A DNA stretch of 64,000 nucleotides from Aestuariibius insulae (lineage in GTDB: Bacteria; Pseudomonadota; Alphaproteobacteria; Rhodobacterales; Rhodobacteraceae), in the NCBI RefSeq assembly GCF_040783535.2, contig NZ_JBFONW020000001.1, positions 682,001 through 746,000 of the forward strand, in the 5' to 3' direction. The translations under genes were made by a program, and so were the position numbers. Under the pieces are notes generated by a model. The model was not told the DNA's origin. It ran no database searches and saw nothing but the letters and a program-made list of their open reading frames with translations. Shown here in pieces: positions 41,818 to 51,012 of this stretch; within the stretch, counting starts at the first letter, position 1; each line of letters starts with the position of its first letter.

Positions 41818-42678
41818 GTGCTGAGCGATCGGCTGGTGCTTCTTGGCACAAAGGGCGGACCGGCGATCCGCGCCGGGGGACCCAATCCGACCTCGCATCT
41901 TCTGGTGATGGGCGGACGGCCTATCATCGTCGATTGCGGTCTCGGGGTCACGCGCGGGCTGGTGGAGGCGGGGCTCGATCTTCAGGATCTGCGGACGATC
42001 CTGATCACGCATCTGCATTCCGATCACGTGCTGGAGCTTGGGCCGCTTCTGCATACCGCTTGGACGACGGGGTTGAGCGCCTCGATAGAGATCTGGGGGC
42101 CTCCGGGCATAGACGCCTATTGGGATCGGTTCTGCGCGTCGATGCGGTTCGACATCGATCTGCGCGTCGCCGATGAAGGGCGCCCTCCGCTGCGCGATCT
42201 GGTGACCTGCCGCGAGATCGCCGAAGGACCGCTGGATCTGGCGGGGTGCACCGCCGCCGCGCTCCGGGTCGAACATCCACCGGTGACCGATTGTTTCGCG
42301 CTGCGGCTCGAGGTGCCGGGCTGGTCGGTAGTCGTTGGTGCGGATACCGCGCCATTTCCGCCCTTGGTCGAGTTCGCGCGCAAGGCGGACATCCTCGTTC
42401 ACGAGGCGATGCGGCTGGACGGGGTGGATCTGTTGTGTTCCCGAGTCGGCAATACAGGCCGGCTCAAGGCACATCTTCTGGCCAGCCATACCCCGCTTGA
42501 GGACGCCGTCCGGATCGCCCGGGAAGCGGGCGCGGGGCGGCTTCTTCTCAATCATCTGGTGCCTTGCGATCTGCCGGGGTTTGGCCTTGCGGACTGGCAG
42601 GCGGCGGCAGAGGCGGCTTGGCCCGGCGGCCCGGTCACGGTGGGTTATGATGGAATGACGGTGGAGCGCGGATCATGA
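41818..42678 (+). CDS. MBL-fold metallo-hydrolase
   Basis: A 286-residue metallo-beta-lactamase-fold protein of the RNase Z/arylsulfatase-like type. The metal motif is THLHSDH, with later acidic and histidine ligands in VVGADTAP and LASHTP. The GTG start lies seven bases after AGGA. It is between hmgA and a FAH-family gene and overlaps the latter by four bases, so it probably takes part in aromatic degradation or clears a toxic ester; no substrate is known. Confidence 0.85.
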   Translation: MLSDRLVLLGTKGGPAIRAGGPNPTSHLLVMGGRPIIVDCGLGVTRGLVEAGLDLQDLRTILITHLHSDHVLELGPLLHTAWTTGLSASIEIWGPPGIDAYWDRFCASMRFDIDLRVADEGRPPLRDLVTCREIAEGPLDLAGCTAAALRVEHPPVTDCFALRLEVPGWSVVVGADTAPFPPLVEFARKADILVHEAMRLDGVDLLCSRVGNTGRLKAHLLASHTPLEDAVRIAREAGAGRLLLNHLVPCDLPGFGLADWQAAAEAAWPGGPVTVGYDGMTVERGS

Positions 42679-43634
42679 AGATGGCGACGGTCGATAACGG
42701 CACGCCCGATGGCACCTTGGTCACGGTCTCGGACGATCTGGCCCATTGCGCGCGCGCTGGGCTGTCCCTGCAGCACCTTCTGGATGGCTGGGAGGACGCC
42801 GATCTGCCGGAGCCCTCTGCCGCGCCGTTTGATCCAACCGATGCGCTGGCGCCGCTGCCACGAGCGCCGCAATTCCTCGACGGATCGGCCTATCTAAACC
42901 ATGTGGAACTGGTGCGCCGGGCGCGCGGCGCCGAGATGCCCGAGCGGCTCTGGAGCGATCCATTGATGTACCAAGGCTGCTCCGCGCCCTGTTTGGCGGC
43001 GCAGGCGCCGATCGTCTGCGATCCGGGCTGGGGCACCGATTTCGAGGCCGAGATCGCCGTCATCACCGGGCCCGTCCCGCGTGGCGCGTCCCCCAAGCAA
43101 GCGGCCGCCGCGATCCGTTTGGTCTGCCTGATCAACGATATCTCTCTGAGGCTACTGATCCCGGACGAGCTCTCCAAAGGGTTCGGCTTCGTGCAGTCCA
43201 AGCCGCCTTCGGCCTTTTCGCCCGTCGCCGCGACGCCCGAAGCGCTGCCCGGCTGGTCGGAGGGGCGGCTCTCGGGCATCCTGCGCGTCGATCTGAACGA
43301 CGAGCCATTCGGACGCGCCGATGCGGGGGTCGGCATGGCCTTCGATTTCGCGCAGCTGATCGCCCATGCCGCACGCACGCGGGATCTGCCTGCCGGGACG
43401 ATCATCGGATCGGGCACCGTGTCGAATGCCGGGAAGGACGGTCCGGGCCGACCCGTGGCGCAGGGCGGAGTGGGCTATTCCTGCATCGCCGAGCAGCGGA
43501 TGATCGAGACGATCGAAAGCGGGGCGCCGAAGACCCCGTTCCTGCGGCCGGGCGACCGGGTGCGGATCTGGATGGAGGACGCGGATGGCCGGTCGATCTT
43601 CGGCGCCATCGAGCAGACGGTCGTTCCGGCCTGA
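42675..43634 (+). CDS. Fumarylacetoacetate hydrolase-family protein
   Basis: A 319-residue FAH-superfamily protein. GTDFEAEIAVITGPVPRG carries the metal-binding glutamates, and AGTIIGSGTVSNAG the C-terminal loop. It is shorter than the classical fumarylacetoacetase of about 420 residues. Its position after hmgA supports hydrolysis of fumaryl- or maleylacetoacetate. The start overlaps the MBL gene by four bases. Confidence 0.88.
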   Translation: MKMATVDNGTPDGTLVTVSDDLAHCARAGLSLQHLLDGWEDADLPEPSAAPFDPTDALAPLPRAPQFLDGSAYLNHVELVRRARGAEMPERLWSDPLMYQGCSAPCLAAQAPIVCDPGWGTDFEAEIAVITGPVPRGASPKQAAAAIRLVCLINDISLRLLIPDELSKGFGFVQSKPPSAFSPVAATPEALPGWSEGRLSGILRVDLNDEPFGRADAGVGMAFDFAQLIAHAARTRDLPAGTIIGSGTVSNAGKDGPGRPVAQGGVGYSCIAEQRMIETIESGAPKTPFLRPGDRVRIWMEDADGRSIFGAIEQTVVPA

Positions 43635-43738
43635 TCCCGGGACGGGGGAGCCCTCGCCGCTGGCGCGGCATCACCCTCCCTCCATCCCGGCCGCGCCTTT
43701 CCCTCCGGCGGCGGACCTGTCATCGTCGTCCGGGATCA
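43632..43738. repeat. 107-bp GC-rich element bounded by inverted repeats
   Basis: TGATCCCGG at 43632-43640 and CCGGGATCA at 43730-43738 form inverted ends, extended by GAC/GTC with one bulge. The left end includes the stop codon of the FAH-family gene. The interior is GC rich and has no open gene. It could be a miniature inverted-repeat element or a long transcript-end structure; only one copy is seen here. Confidence 0.45.
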
Positions 43739-43758
43739 AGACATGAACAGGGGATCTT

Positions 43759-44361
43759 ATGGCGCAGGTGATCGTCTATCTCGCGCATCCCGGGCAGCGC
43801 TATTCGCGGGTGAACAGCGCCATGGTCCGCGAAGCGGCGCAGGTCGAGGGCATAACACAGGTCGATCTTTATGCCGACTATCCCCGTCACGGTGTCGATG
43901 TGGAGCGGGAACAGGATCGTCTGATCGATCATGACACGATCGTCCTGCAATTCCCGTTCTTCTGGTATTCCGTCCCCGCCTTGCTCAAGGACTGGATCGA
44001 TCTGGTTCTGGAGCACGGCTTTGCCTATGGCGATGGCGGCACGCAGCTGGCGGGCAAGCGGATGCAGCTGGCGCTGACCGCGGGCGGACCCGAGACGTCC
44101 TATTCCAAGGACGGGTATAACCGCTTCGGGATCCGCACGCTTCTCACCCCGCTGGAGCAAACGGCCCATCTGTGCAAGATGGAGTTCCTCCCGCCATACG
44201 TCCTTTATGGCTCCATCGAGGCCGATGCGCAGACCGAGGTCGCCGAGCATGCACGCGGCTATGCGGCGCTTCTGAAAGCCTTGCGCGACGATCGGCTCGA
44301 GATCGGGAACGAGGAGGTTCTGACGGCGCAGACCCTTCGGCTAGGGCAGGGCGCGGCATGA
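43759..44361 (+). CDS. NAD(P)H oxidoreductase, KefF-like ancillary protein
   Basis: A 200-residue flavodoxin-fold quinone reductase. It contains VIVYLAHPGQRYSRVN, HDTIVLQFPFFWYSVPALLKDWID and a GFAYGDGGTQLAGKRM segment, typical of KefF/KefG and NQO-type proteins. It overlaps the antiporter gene by four bases. In E. coli, KefF binds the KefC antiporter and activates it in response to electrophiles; the same pairing is likely here. Confidence 0.9.
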   Translation: MAQVIVYLAHPGQRYSRVNSAMVREAAQVEGITQVDLYADYPRHGVDVEREQDRLIDHDTIVLQFPFFWYSVPALLKDWIDLVLEHGFAYGDGGTQLAGKRMQLALTAGGPETSYSKDGYNRFGIRTLLTPLEQTAHLCKMEFLPPYVLYGSIEADAQTEVAEHARGYAALLKALRDDRLEIGNEEVLTAQTLRLGQGAA

Positions 44362-46298
44362 GCGATATCCTCGAGCTTGCCCTGCTCTTTCTGGCCGCGG
44401 GGGTCATCGCGGTCCCCATTGCCGCCCGGCTCGGCCTGGGATCGGTGCTGGGCTACCTGATCGCGGGCATCGCGCTGTCGCCGGTTCTGGCCATTTTCGA
44501 TGTCGACGTCATCGAGATCCAGCATTTCGCAGAATTTGGCGTCGTCGTGATGCTGTTCCTGATCGGCCTCGAGCTGGAACCGAAGGTCCTGTGGCAAATG
44601 AGGACCAAGCTTCTGGGCCTTGGCGGGCTTCAGGTCGTAGGCACGCTCGGGGCGGTCATGGCCATCGCGATGGCGCTGGGCCAGCCCTGGACCGTGGCGC
44701 TGGCCATCGGGGCGGTTCTGTCACTTTCTTCCACCGCCATCGTTTTGCAGACGCTGACCGAAAAGGGGCTTCTCCGCTCCGATGGCGGGCAATCCTCCTT
44801 TTCGGTGCTGCTGACGCAGGATATTGCCGTCATCCCGATGCTCGCCTTCCTGCCGCTTCTCGCCATGCCCGAGCTGATGGGCGAGGCCGCCGCCCATGGG
44901 GACGATCACGGCGAGGCCTCCGCCCTGGATGCCTGGATCGCGGGCCTCTCCGGATGGGGCAGGGCGGGCCTGACCCTGGGCGCGATCGCGGCGGTCATCC
45001 TGGTTGGCAACTTCCTGACGCGGCCCGTCTTCGGCTTCATCGCCCGCGCCAATCTGCGAGAGCTCTTCACCGCTACGGCCCTGACCATCGTCGTCGGGAT
45101 CACCGTTCTGATGACGCTTGTCGGCCTTTCCCCGGCTCTCGGCTCGTTTCTGGCCGGGGTCGTTCTGGCCAATTCCGAATACCGCCATGAACTCGAAGCG
45201 GATCTCGAGCCATTCCGGGGACTGCTACTCGGTCTCTTCTTCATCACCGTCGGCGCCGGGATCGATTTCGGGATGCTGTCCGAGAACCTCTTCGTCATCG
45301 TCGGGCTGACCCTTGGCCTGATCGCGCTGAAATTCGCGATCCTCTGGGGGCTCGCGCTGCTCTTCAAGATGCAGGGCGCGGACAAATGGTTCTTTGCCCT
45401 CTCGCTCGCACAGGCCGGAGAATTCGGCTTCGTCCTGCTCAGCTTCGCCACCGGCAACGCGATCCTGCCCGATGCGATTGCCGACCGGCTTCTGCTCATC
45501 GTGGCGCTCTCGATGCTGCTCACACCGCTGCTCTTTTTGGCTTATGACAAGCTCATCGCCCCTCGCTTCTCCGCCGCCCAAGAGCTTGAGCCGGACGAGA
45601 TCGACGCCGACGGCCCCGTCATCATCGCAGGTCACGGCCGCTTCGGCGGGGTGATCAACCGGATCCTCACCTCGGCGGGCTACAAGACCGTGGTCCTCGA
45701 TAATGCGATCGGTCATCTGGAAGTGCTGCGCGCCTTCGGCTTCCGCGTCTTCTACGGCGATCCGACCCGGCCCGATCTGCTCCATGCCGCCGGGATCGAA
45801 GAGGCGCGCCTGATCGTCGTCGCCATCGACGATCCGCACCAAACGACCGAACTGGTCCGCTACATCGTCGATCACTACCCGCATGTGCATGTCACCGCCC
45901 GCGCGCGCGATCGCAACCATGTCTACGAGCTTTGGGCGGCAGGCTGCCGCGATATCATCCGCGACACGTTCGACAGCGCCGTGCGCGGCGGACGCTCCGC
46001 GCTCGAGGCGTTGGAATGGCATCCCTTCGATGCCGAGCGGAAAGTGAAGGACTTCGTTGCCCGCGACCAGCATGCCATGCGCCGGATGGCCGACCTCTAC
46101 GATCCCGACACGCCCAGCCACGAGAATGACGCCTATGTCCAGCGCGCCCGAGAGCTGATGCGCGAGCAGGACGAGGCGATGCAGCAGGACAGCCCCGACT
46201 ATACCGACTGGATCGGACGCGCCTGGACCCCTCCGCGCCCCCGCGACATCGAGGCCAACGAGGAGGAGACGGAGCCGTCCAAGAAGGCCTCCTCGTGA
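44358..46298 (+). CDS. Kef-type glutathione-regulated K+/H+ antiporter (CPA2)
   Basis: A 646-residue protein. The first 390 residues hold about twelve transmembrane helices (ILELALLFLAAGVIAVPIAA; FGVVVMLFLIGLELEP is the CPA2 motif). A cytoplasmic RCK/TrkA-N domain starts near residue 417 with PVIIAGHGRFGGVINRIL. A tail of about 110 charged residues follows. It exports K+ in exchange for H+ during electrophile stress. The start at 44358 overlaps the KefF-like gene. Confidence 0.93.
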   Translation: MSDILELALLFLAAGVIAVPIAARLGLGSVLGYLIAGIALSPVLAIFDVDVIEIQHFAEFGVVVMLFLIGLELEPKVLWQMRTKLLGLGGLQVVGTLGAVMAIAMALGQPWTVALAIGAVLSLSSTAIVLQTLTEKGLLRSDGGQSSFSVLLTQDIAVIPMLAFLPLLAMPELMGEAAAHGDDHGEASALDAWIAGLSGWGRAGLTLGAIAAVILVGNFLTRPVFGFIARANLRELFTATALTIVVGITVLMTLVGLSPALGSFLAGVVLANSEYRHELEADLEPFRGLLLGLFFITVGAGIDFGMLSENLFVIVGLTLGLIALKFAILWGLALLFKMQGADKWFFALSLAQAGEFGFVLLSFATGNAILPDAIADRLLLIVALSMLLTPLLFLAYDKLIAPRFSAAQELEPDEIDADGPVIIAGHGRFGGVINRILTSAGYKTVVLDNAIGHLEVLRAFGFRVFYGDPTRPDLLHAAGIEEARLIVVAIDDPHQTTELVRYIVDHYPHVHVTARARDRNHVYELWAAGCRDIIRDTFDSAVRGGRSALEALEWHPFDAERKVKDFVARDQHAMRRMADLYDPDTPSHENDAYVQRARELMREQDEAMQQDSPDYTDWIGRAWTPPRPRDIEANEEETEPSKKASS

Positions 46299-46308
46299 TC
46301 ACTCTTAG

Positions 46309-46330
46309 TTGAGAATAAGTCGCAATTGCA
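46309..46330. promoter_or_regulatory. Mur/Fur-type metal-responsive box
   Basis: A 22-bp site starting TTGAGAATAAGT and ending CGCAATTGCA matches the alphaproteobacterial Mur/Fur pattern of GCAAnTGCGA joined to TTCTCA on the other strand. It lies directly upstream of the -35 element of the sit promoter. It predicts manganese- or iron-dependent repression. Confidence 0.65.
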
Positions 46331-46358
46331 TTGACAGGGGGCAAAATCCACATAGGTT
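46331..46358 (+). promoter_or_regulatory. Promoter of the sitABCD operon
   Basis: TTGACA at 46331-46336 and TAGGTT at 46353-46358 are separated by 16 bp. The -35 element is perfect and the -10 element weak. It lies between the metal-responsive box and the sitA start. Confidence 0.5.
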
Positions 46359-46387
46359 GCCGCGAAACAACCAACGGAATCTTCCCC

Positions 46388-47266
46388 ATGCTGCGCCTCG
46401 CCTTCGCTCTTCTCCTTGGACTGGCCGCCTCTGCGGCAAGCGCGCAGGACCGCCTCAAGGCTGTCACGACCTTCACCGTGATCGCCGACATCGCGCAAAA
46501 CGTGGCCGGAGACGCCGCCGAGGTCGTCTCGATCACCCGCCCGGGAGCCGAGATCCACGGCTACCAGCCCACGCCCCGCGATCTGGTGCGTGCGCAGGAT
46601 GCCGATCTGATCCTCTGGAACGGGCTGAACCTCGAGCTGTGGTTCGAGCAGTTCCTGGACAACCTCGGTGACATCCCCTCCGTCACGGTCAGCGAGGGGA
46701 TCGATCCCATCGCCATCGGCTCGGGCAGCTACGAGGGCCGCACCAACCCCCATGCCTGGATGAGCCTCGATAACGCGCTGATCTACGTGGACAATATCCG
46801 CGACGCCTTCTCCGAGGCCGATCCGGACAACGTGGGGACCTATGCCGCCAATGCCGAGGCCTACAAGGACGAGCTGCGCGCGACCATCGGACCCCTGCGC
46901 GACCGCATCGCCGCCTTGCCGGAAGACGCGCGCACCCTGGTCACCTGCGAAGGCGCTTTCTCCTACCTCGCCCGCGATTTCGGGCTGGAGGAGCTTTATC
47001 TCTGGCCGATGAACGCCGATCAGGTTGGCACACCCCAGCAGGTCCGCCGCGTCATCGACGGCGTGCGCGAGCGCAGCGTCCCGGCCGTTTTCTGCGAGAG
47101 CACCGTCAACAACGATCCGGCCGAGCAGGTCGCTCGCGAAACCGGCGCGGCCTTTGGCGGCGTGCTCTATGTCGACAGCCTGACCGAAGCGGACGGCCCC
47201 GTGCCGACCTATCTCGACCTGCTGCGTGTGACGTCCGAGACGATTGCAGACGGGCTGGGCGGGTAG
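46388..47266 (+). CDS. sitA: Manganese/iron ABC transporter substrate-binding protein
   Basis: A 292-residue cluster-9 (ZnuA/SitA) binding protein. The signal peptide MLRLAFALLLGLAASAASA ends before QDRL. Metal ligands are expected in EIHGYQPTP, NPHAWMS, TCEGAFSYL and FCESTVNND. There is no long histidine-rich loop, which favours Mn/Fe over Zn. The start at 46388 is preferred because it opens the signal peptide. Confidence 0.9.
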   Translation: MLRLAFALLLGLAASAASAQDRLKAVTTFTVIADIAQNVAGDAAEVVSITRPGAEIHGYQPTPRDLVRAQDADLILWNGLNLELWFEQFLDNLGDIPSVTVSEGIDPIAIGSGSYEGRTNPHAWMSLDNALIYVDNIRDAFSEADPDNVGTYAANAEAYKDELRATIGPLRDRIAALPEDARTLVTCEGAFSYLARDFGLEELYLWPMNADQVGTPQQVRRVIDGVRERSVPAVFCESTVNNDPAEQVARETGAAFGGVLYVDSLTEADGPVPTYLDLLRVTSETIADGLGG

Positions 47267-47267
47267 C

Positions 47268-48152
47268 ATGGCGTCCCTCGACGCCAGGGCGCCCGCCCCA
47301 GCCGTAGCGAACCGGACCACCAGCGGCGTTTTCGCGCGCGACGTGACGGTGACCTACCGCAACGGGACCACCGCCCTGCGCGAGGCGAGCTTCGAGATCC
47401 CCACCGGCACGATCACCGCCCTTGTGGGCGTGAACGGCGCGGGCAAATCGACACTCTTCAAGGCGATCATGGGCTTCGTGCCGGTCGCAAAGGGCGAGAT
47501 CACCGTCCTCGGCCGGCCTGCCCGCGAGGCGCTCAAGGTGAACGAGGTCGCCTATGTGCCGCAATCCGAAGAGGTGGACTGGTCCTTTCCCGTCCTCGTC
47601 GAGGATGTCGTGATGATGGGCCGCTACGGCCATATGGGCCTGCTGCGCCGCCCCAAAAAAGTCGACCGCGCCGCCGTCGCCCAGGCGCTCGCCCGCGTCG
47701 GGATGGACAGCTTCCGCACCCGCCAGATCGGGGAGCTCTCGGGCGGCCAGCGAAAGCGCGTCTTTCTGGCTCGCGCGCTCGCGCAGGATGCTCGCGTGAT
47801 CCTGCTCGACGAGCCCTTCACCGGCGTCGACGTCTCCACCGAAGAGGAGATCACCAAACTCCTCGGAGAGCTGCGCGACGAAGGCCGCGTCATGCTGGTC
47901 TCGACCCACAACCTCGGCTCGGTCCCCGAATTCTGCGACCGGACAATCCTCGTCAGAGGCACCGTTCTGGCCCACGGCCTCACCTCCGAGGTCTTCACCC
48001 GCGCCAATCTCGAACGCGCCTTCGGAGGCGTCCTGCGCCACTTCGTCCTCGGCGGAGACGACCTGCACGATGACGACGACCCGCGCCAGATCCGCGTCAT
48101 CACCGACGACGAACGCCCCTTCGTCATCTACGACGATGACCCGCGTGAGTAA
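47268..48152 (+). CDS. sitB: Manganese/iron ABC transporter ATP-binding protein
   Basis: A 294-residue ATPase. Walker A is GVNGAGKST, the signature LSGGQRKR, and Walker B leads into ILLDEPFTGVD. The last 40 residues are rich in Asp (DDLHDDDDPRQ), an acidic tail that may bind metal. It begins one base after the sitA stop. The tail composition is unusual for the family. Confidence 0.93.
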   Translation: MASLDARAPAPAVANRTTSGVFARDVTVTYRNGTTALREASFEIPTGTITALVGVNGAGKSTLFKAIMGFVPVAKGEITVLGRPAREALKVNEVAYVPQSEEVDWSFPVLVEDVVMMGRYGHMGLLRRPKKVDRAAVAQALARVGMDSFRTRQIGELSGGQRKRVFLARALAQDARVILLDEPFTGVDVSTEEEITKLLGELRDEGRVMLVSTHNLGSVPEFCDRTILVRGTVLAHGLTSEVFTRANLERAFGGVLRHFVLGGDDLHDDDDPRQIRVITDDERPFVIYDDDPRE

Positions 48153-48428
48153 CGGCTCGGCTATGTGCTCTCGCCCCGAACCCAACACAAATATCCCGCC
48201 GGATCGGACACTGAGCGAAACACCGTCCATCCGTCAGGCCCGGCGGCACGCCGGGTCGCGCCCGAGCCTCCCCACGGGAGGGCGCTTGGCGATGTCATTC
48301 GGAAATGAAACGACATCTATGCTTTCGAGCGTACCCTCGGCTTCAAGGTTATTTCCGCCCTCCCAGGGTCAGGCGCGACCCTCCTCGTTCAACGGCACAG
48401 CTAGCGACCTCAAGCGGGCTACCGCCCC
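48153..48428. other. 276-bp gap inside the sit operon with inverted repeats
   Basis: No gene is supported. GGGTCGCGCC at 48253-48262 and GGCGCGACCC at 48372-48381 are inverted with 109 bp between them. A local hairpin (CCTCCC/GGGAGG near 48268-48281) lies inside the left part. The segment separates sitB from sitC although the other sit genes are almost contiguous. It may be a dispersed palindromic element that inserted in the operon. Confidence 0.5.
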
Positions 48429-49280
48429 ATGATCGAAACCCTCCTCACCCCCTTCACCTACGGCTACATGACAAACGCGATCTGGGTCTCGGCCCTCGTC
48501 GGCGGGGTCTGTGGCTTCCTCTCCGCCTTCCTGATGCTCAAAGGCTGGTCGCTGATCGGCGACGCGCTTTCGCATTCGATCGTTCCCGGTGTCGCGGGCG
48601 CCTATATGCTCGGCCTGCCCTTCGCCCTCGGTGCCTTTCTCGCAGGCGGCCTTGCGGCAGGTGCCATGCTCTTCCTGCAGGAGCGCACCGGCCTCAAACA
48701 GGACGCGATCATCGGTCTGATCTTCACCTCCTTCTTCGGCCTCGGCCTCTTTATGGTCTCGGTCTCTCCGGTCCCCGTGGACGTGCAGACCATCATCCTC
48801 GGCAACATCCTCGCCATCTCCCCGGGCGACACCCTGCAACTGGCCCTGATCGGAGCCGTCTCTCTGGCGGTCCTCACACTCCTCTGGAAGGACCTGATGG
48901 TCGCCTTCTTCGACGAAAACCACGCGCGTTCTATCGGGCTGAACCCCCGCCTTCTGCGCGCGATCTTCTTCACCCTCCTCGCCGCCTCCTGCGTCGCTGC
49001 GCTGCAAACAGTCGGCGCCTTCCTCGTGATCGCGCTCGTCGTCACGCCCGGCGCCACCGCCTACCTGCTGACCGACCGCTTCCCGCGCCTGATCGCGCTG
49101 AGCCTCGGCTTCGGCACGGTGACCTGCGCCGTCGGCGCCTACCTGTCGTTCTTCCTCGACGGAGCGACCGGCGGTATCATCGTCTGTCTGCAAACGCTGC
49201 TCTTCCTCGCCGCCTTCATCTGGGCGCCCAAACATGGCCGCCTCGCCGCGCGCCGCCGCATGAGGGAAGCGCTGGAATGA
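48429..49280 (+). CDS. sitC: Manganese/iron ABC transporter permease SitC
   Basis: A 283-residue ABC-3 family permease with about eight hydrophobic segments. It contains AFLMLKGWSLIGDALSHSIVPG, the conserved early loop, and ALVVTPGATAYLLT late. Its stop overlaps the sitD start by four bases. It shares clear similarity with sitD, as expected for the two-permease Sit system. Confidence 0.93.
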   Translation: MIETLLTPFTYGYMTNAIWVSALVGGVCGFLSAFLMLKGWSLIGDALSHSIVPGVAGAYMLGLPFALGAFLAGGLAAGAMLFLQERTGLKQDAIIGLIFTSFFGLGLFMVSVSPVPVDVQTIILGNILAISPGDTLQLALIGAVSLAVLTLLWKDLMVAFFDENHARSIGLNPRLLRAIFFTLLAASCVAALQTVGAFLVIALVVTPGATAYLLTDRFPRLIALSLGFGTVTCAVGAYLSFFLDGATGGIIVCLQTLLFLAAFIWAPKHGRLAARRRMREALE

Positions 49281-50104
49281 TCGAAACGCTGCTCTTCCCG
49301 TTCCAGCTCGTCTCCATGCAGGAAGCGTTCGTCATGGCCGCGATCATCGCATTGCCCTCGGCGCTGCTCTCCTGCTTTTTGGTCCTGCGCGGCTGGTCGC
49401 TGATGGGCGATGCGGTCAGCCATGCAGTCCTGCCCGGCATCGTGCTCGCCTATATCGCCGGCATCCCGCTGCTGATCGGCGCCTTCGCGGCAGGCATGAC
49501 CTGCGCGCTCGCCACAGGCTACCTCTCCGAGCAAAGTCGCGTGAAGGAGGATACCGTCATGGGCGTCGTGTTCTCCGGCATGTTCGGCCTCGGCCTCGTC
49601 CTCTACACGCAGATCGAAACCGACCTGCATCTCGACCACATCCTCTTCGGCAACCTCCTCGGCGTCTCTCCCGCCGATCTCTGGACCAGCGGCATTGTGG
49701 CTCTGATCGTGACGACCGCCCTCATTGTCCTGCGCAAGGACCTGCTGCTCAACGCCTTCGATCCCGCCCAGGCCCGCGCCCTTGGCCTGCGGACCCGTTG
49801 GCTGCACTACGGCCTGCTCGCGCTTCTGTCGCTGACCATCGTCGCCACGCTCGCCGCCGTCGGCCTCATCCTCACGATCGGCCTTCTGATCGCCCCCGGC
49901 GCCACCGCTTTCCTGCTGACCCGCCGCTTCGACGCGATGCTGATCGTCGCCACCGCGCTCACTCTCGTCTCCAGCCTGCTCGGCGTCTATCTCTCCTTCT
50001 GGCTCGACAGCGCGCCCGCGCCCACGATCATCCTGCTGATGACCGCGGCCTTCATCGCCGCTTTCATCCGCAGCGCCCGCCGGACCCGCCGCGCGGCCGT
50101 CTAA
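49277..50104 (+). CDS. sitD: Manganese/iron ABC transporter permease SitD
   Basis: A 275-residue ABC-3 permease. FLVLRGWSLMGDAVSHAVLPG and LLIAPGATAFLLTRRFD mirror SitC. The ATG at 49277 overlaps the sitC stop; a much longer in-frame reading upstream is an out-of-frame shadow of sitC and is rejected. It completes the SitABCD set. Confidence 0.93.
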   Translation: MIETLLFPFQLVSMQEAFVMAAIIALPSALLSCFLVLRGWSLMGDAVSHAVLPGIVLAYIAGIPLLIGAFAAGMTCALATGYLSEQSRVKEDTVMGVVFSGMFGLGLVLYTQIETDLHLDHILFGNLLGVSPADLWTSGIVALIVTTALIVLRKDLLLNAFDPAQARALGLRTRWLHYGLLALLSLTIVATLAAVGLILTIGLLIAPGATAFLLTRRFDAMLIVATALTLVSSLLGVYLSFWLDSAPAPTIILLMTAAFIAAFIRSARRTRRAAV

Positions 50105-50166
50105 GTCTTCCCAACCCGCGCAAGCCCCGCCATAGTCGCCCGGGTCACGACCAAGGGAGACGCGCG

Positions 50167-51012
50167 GTGAAGCTCATCAGATACGGACAACCCGGCGAGG
50201 AACGCCCGGGCCTGATCGACGCCGAGGGCGTCTGGCGCGATCTCTCCGACCACGTCACCGACCTGACCGGAGAGGCGCTGTCGCCCGACGCGCTCGCCCA
50301 CTTAGGCGCGCTCGAGACGTCCAAGCTGCCGCTCGTGCCGCAAGGCACCCGGCTTGGCCCGCCCGTCAGCGATCCGGGCAAGATCGTCTGTATCGGCCTC
50401 AACTACGCCGATCACGCCGCCGAAACGGGCCGCCCCGCGCCGGACGAGCCGATGATCTTCCTCAAAGCGACCTCGGCCCTATCAGGTCCCAACGACGAGA
50501 TCCGCATTCCCCGCACATCCGAGAAAACAGACTGGGAGGTCGAGCTCGCCGTCGTGATCGGCACCCATGCCAAATACATCACCGACGCGCAGGCGATGGA
50601 CCATATCGCGGGCTTCACCGTCATGAACGACGTCTCCGAACGCGCCTTCCAGAACGAACGCGGCGGCCAGTTCACCAAGGGCAAAAGCTGCGACAGCTTC
50701 GCGCCGCTTGGCCCCTGGCTCGTTACCAAGGACGACATCACCGATCCCCAGAACCTCCGCCTCTGGACCGAGGTCGATGGCACAATGCGGCAGGATGGGA
50801 CCACCGCCGACATGGTCCACCCGGTCGCCAAGACGGTCGCCTATCTCAGCCAGTTCATGGCGCTCCATCCCGGCGACATTATCGCGACGGGCACGCCCGC
50901 CGGTGTCGGCGCGGGCATCAGGCCCGATCCCGTCTTCCTCAAACCCGGCCAGACTGTCCGCATCGGCATTGACGGGTTGGGAGAGCAGCGCTGCGAGACC
51001 GTCCCTGACTGA
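50167..51012 (+). CDS. Fumarylacetoacetate hydrolase-family protein
   Basis: A 281-residue FAH-family enzyme. GKIVCIGLNYADHAAETG, the metal site in TDWEVELAVVIG, and IIATGTPAGVGAG are the classical motifs of small acylpyruvate/ureidoglycolate-lyase-like members. The GTG start at 50167 follows GGGAG. Its substrate cannot be told; it is unrelated in position to the purine and homogentisate genes. Confidence 0.9.
   Translation: MKLIRYGQPGEERPGLIDAEGVWRDLSDHVTDLTGEALSPDALAHLGALETSKLPLVPQGTRLGPPVSDPGKIVCIGLNYADHAAETGRPAPDEPMIFLKATSALSGPNDEIRIPRTSEKTDWEVELAVVIGTHAKYITDAQAMDHIAGFTVMNDVSERAFQNERGGQFTKGKSCDSFAPLGPWLVTKDDITDPQNLRLWTEVDGTMRQDGTTADMVHPVAKTVAYLSQFMALHPGDIIATGTPAGVGAGIRPDPVFLKPGQTVRIGIDGLGEQRCETVPD

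Noticed and set aside
48305..49276. N-terminal extension of sitD across sitC
   Set aside because: It is a frame-shifted shadow of sitC; the ATGA overlap at 49277 is the natural start.
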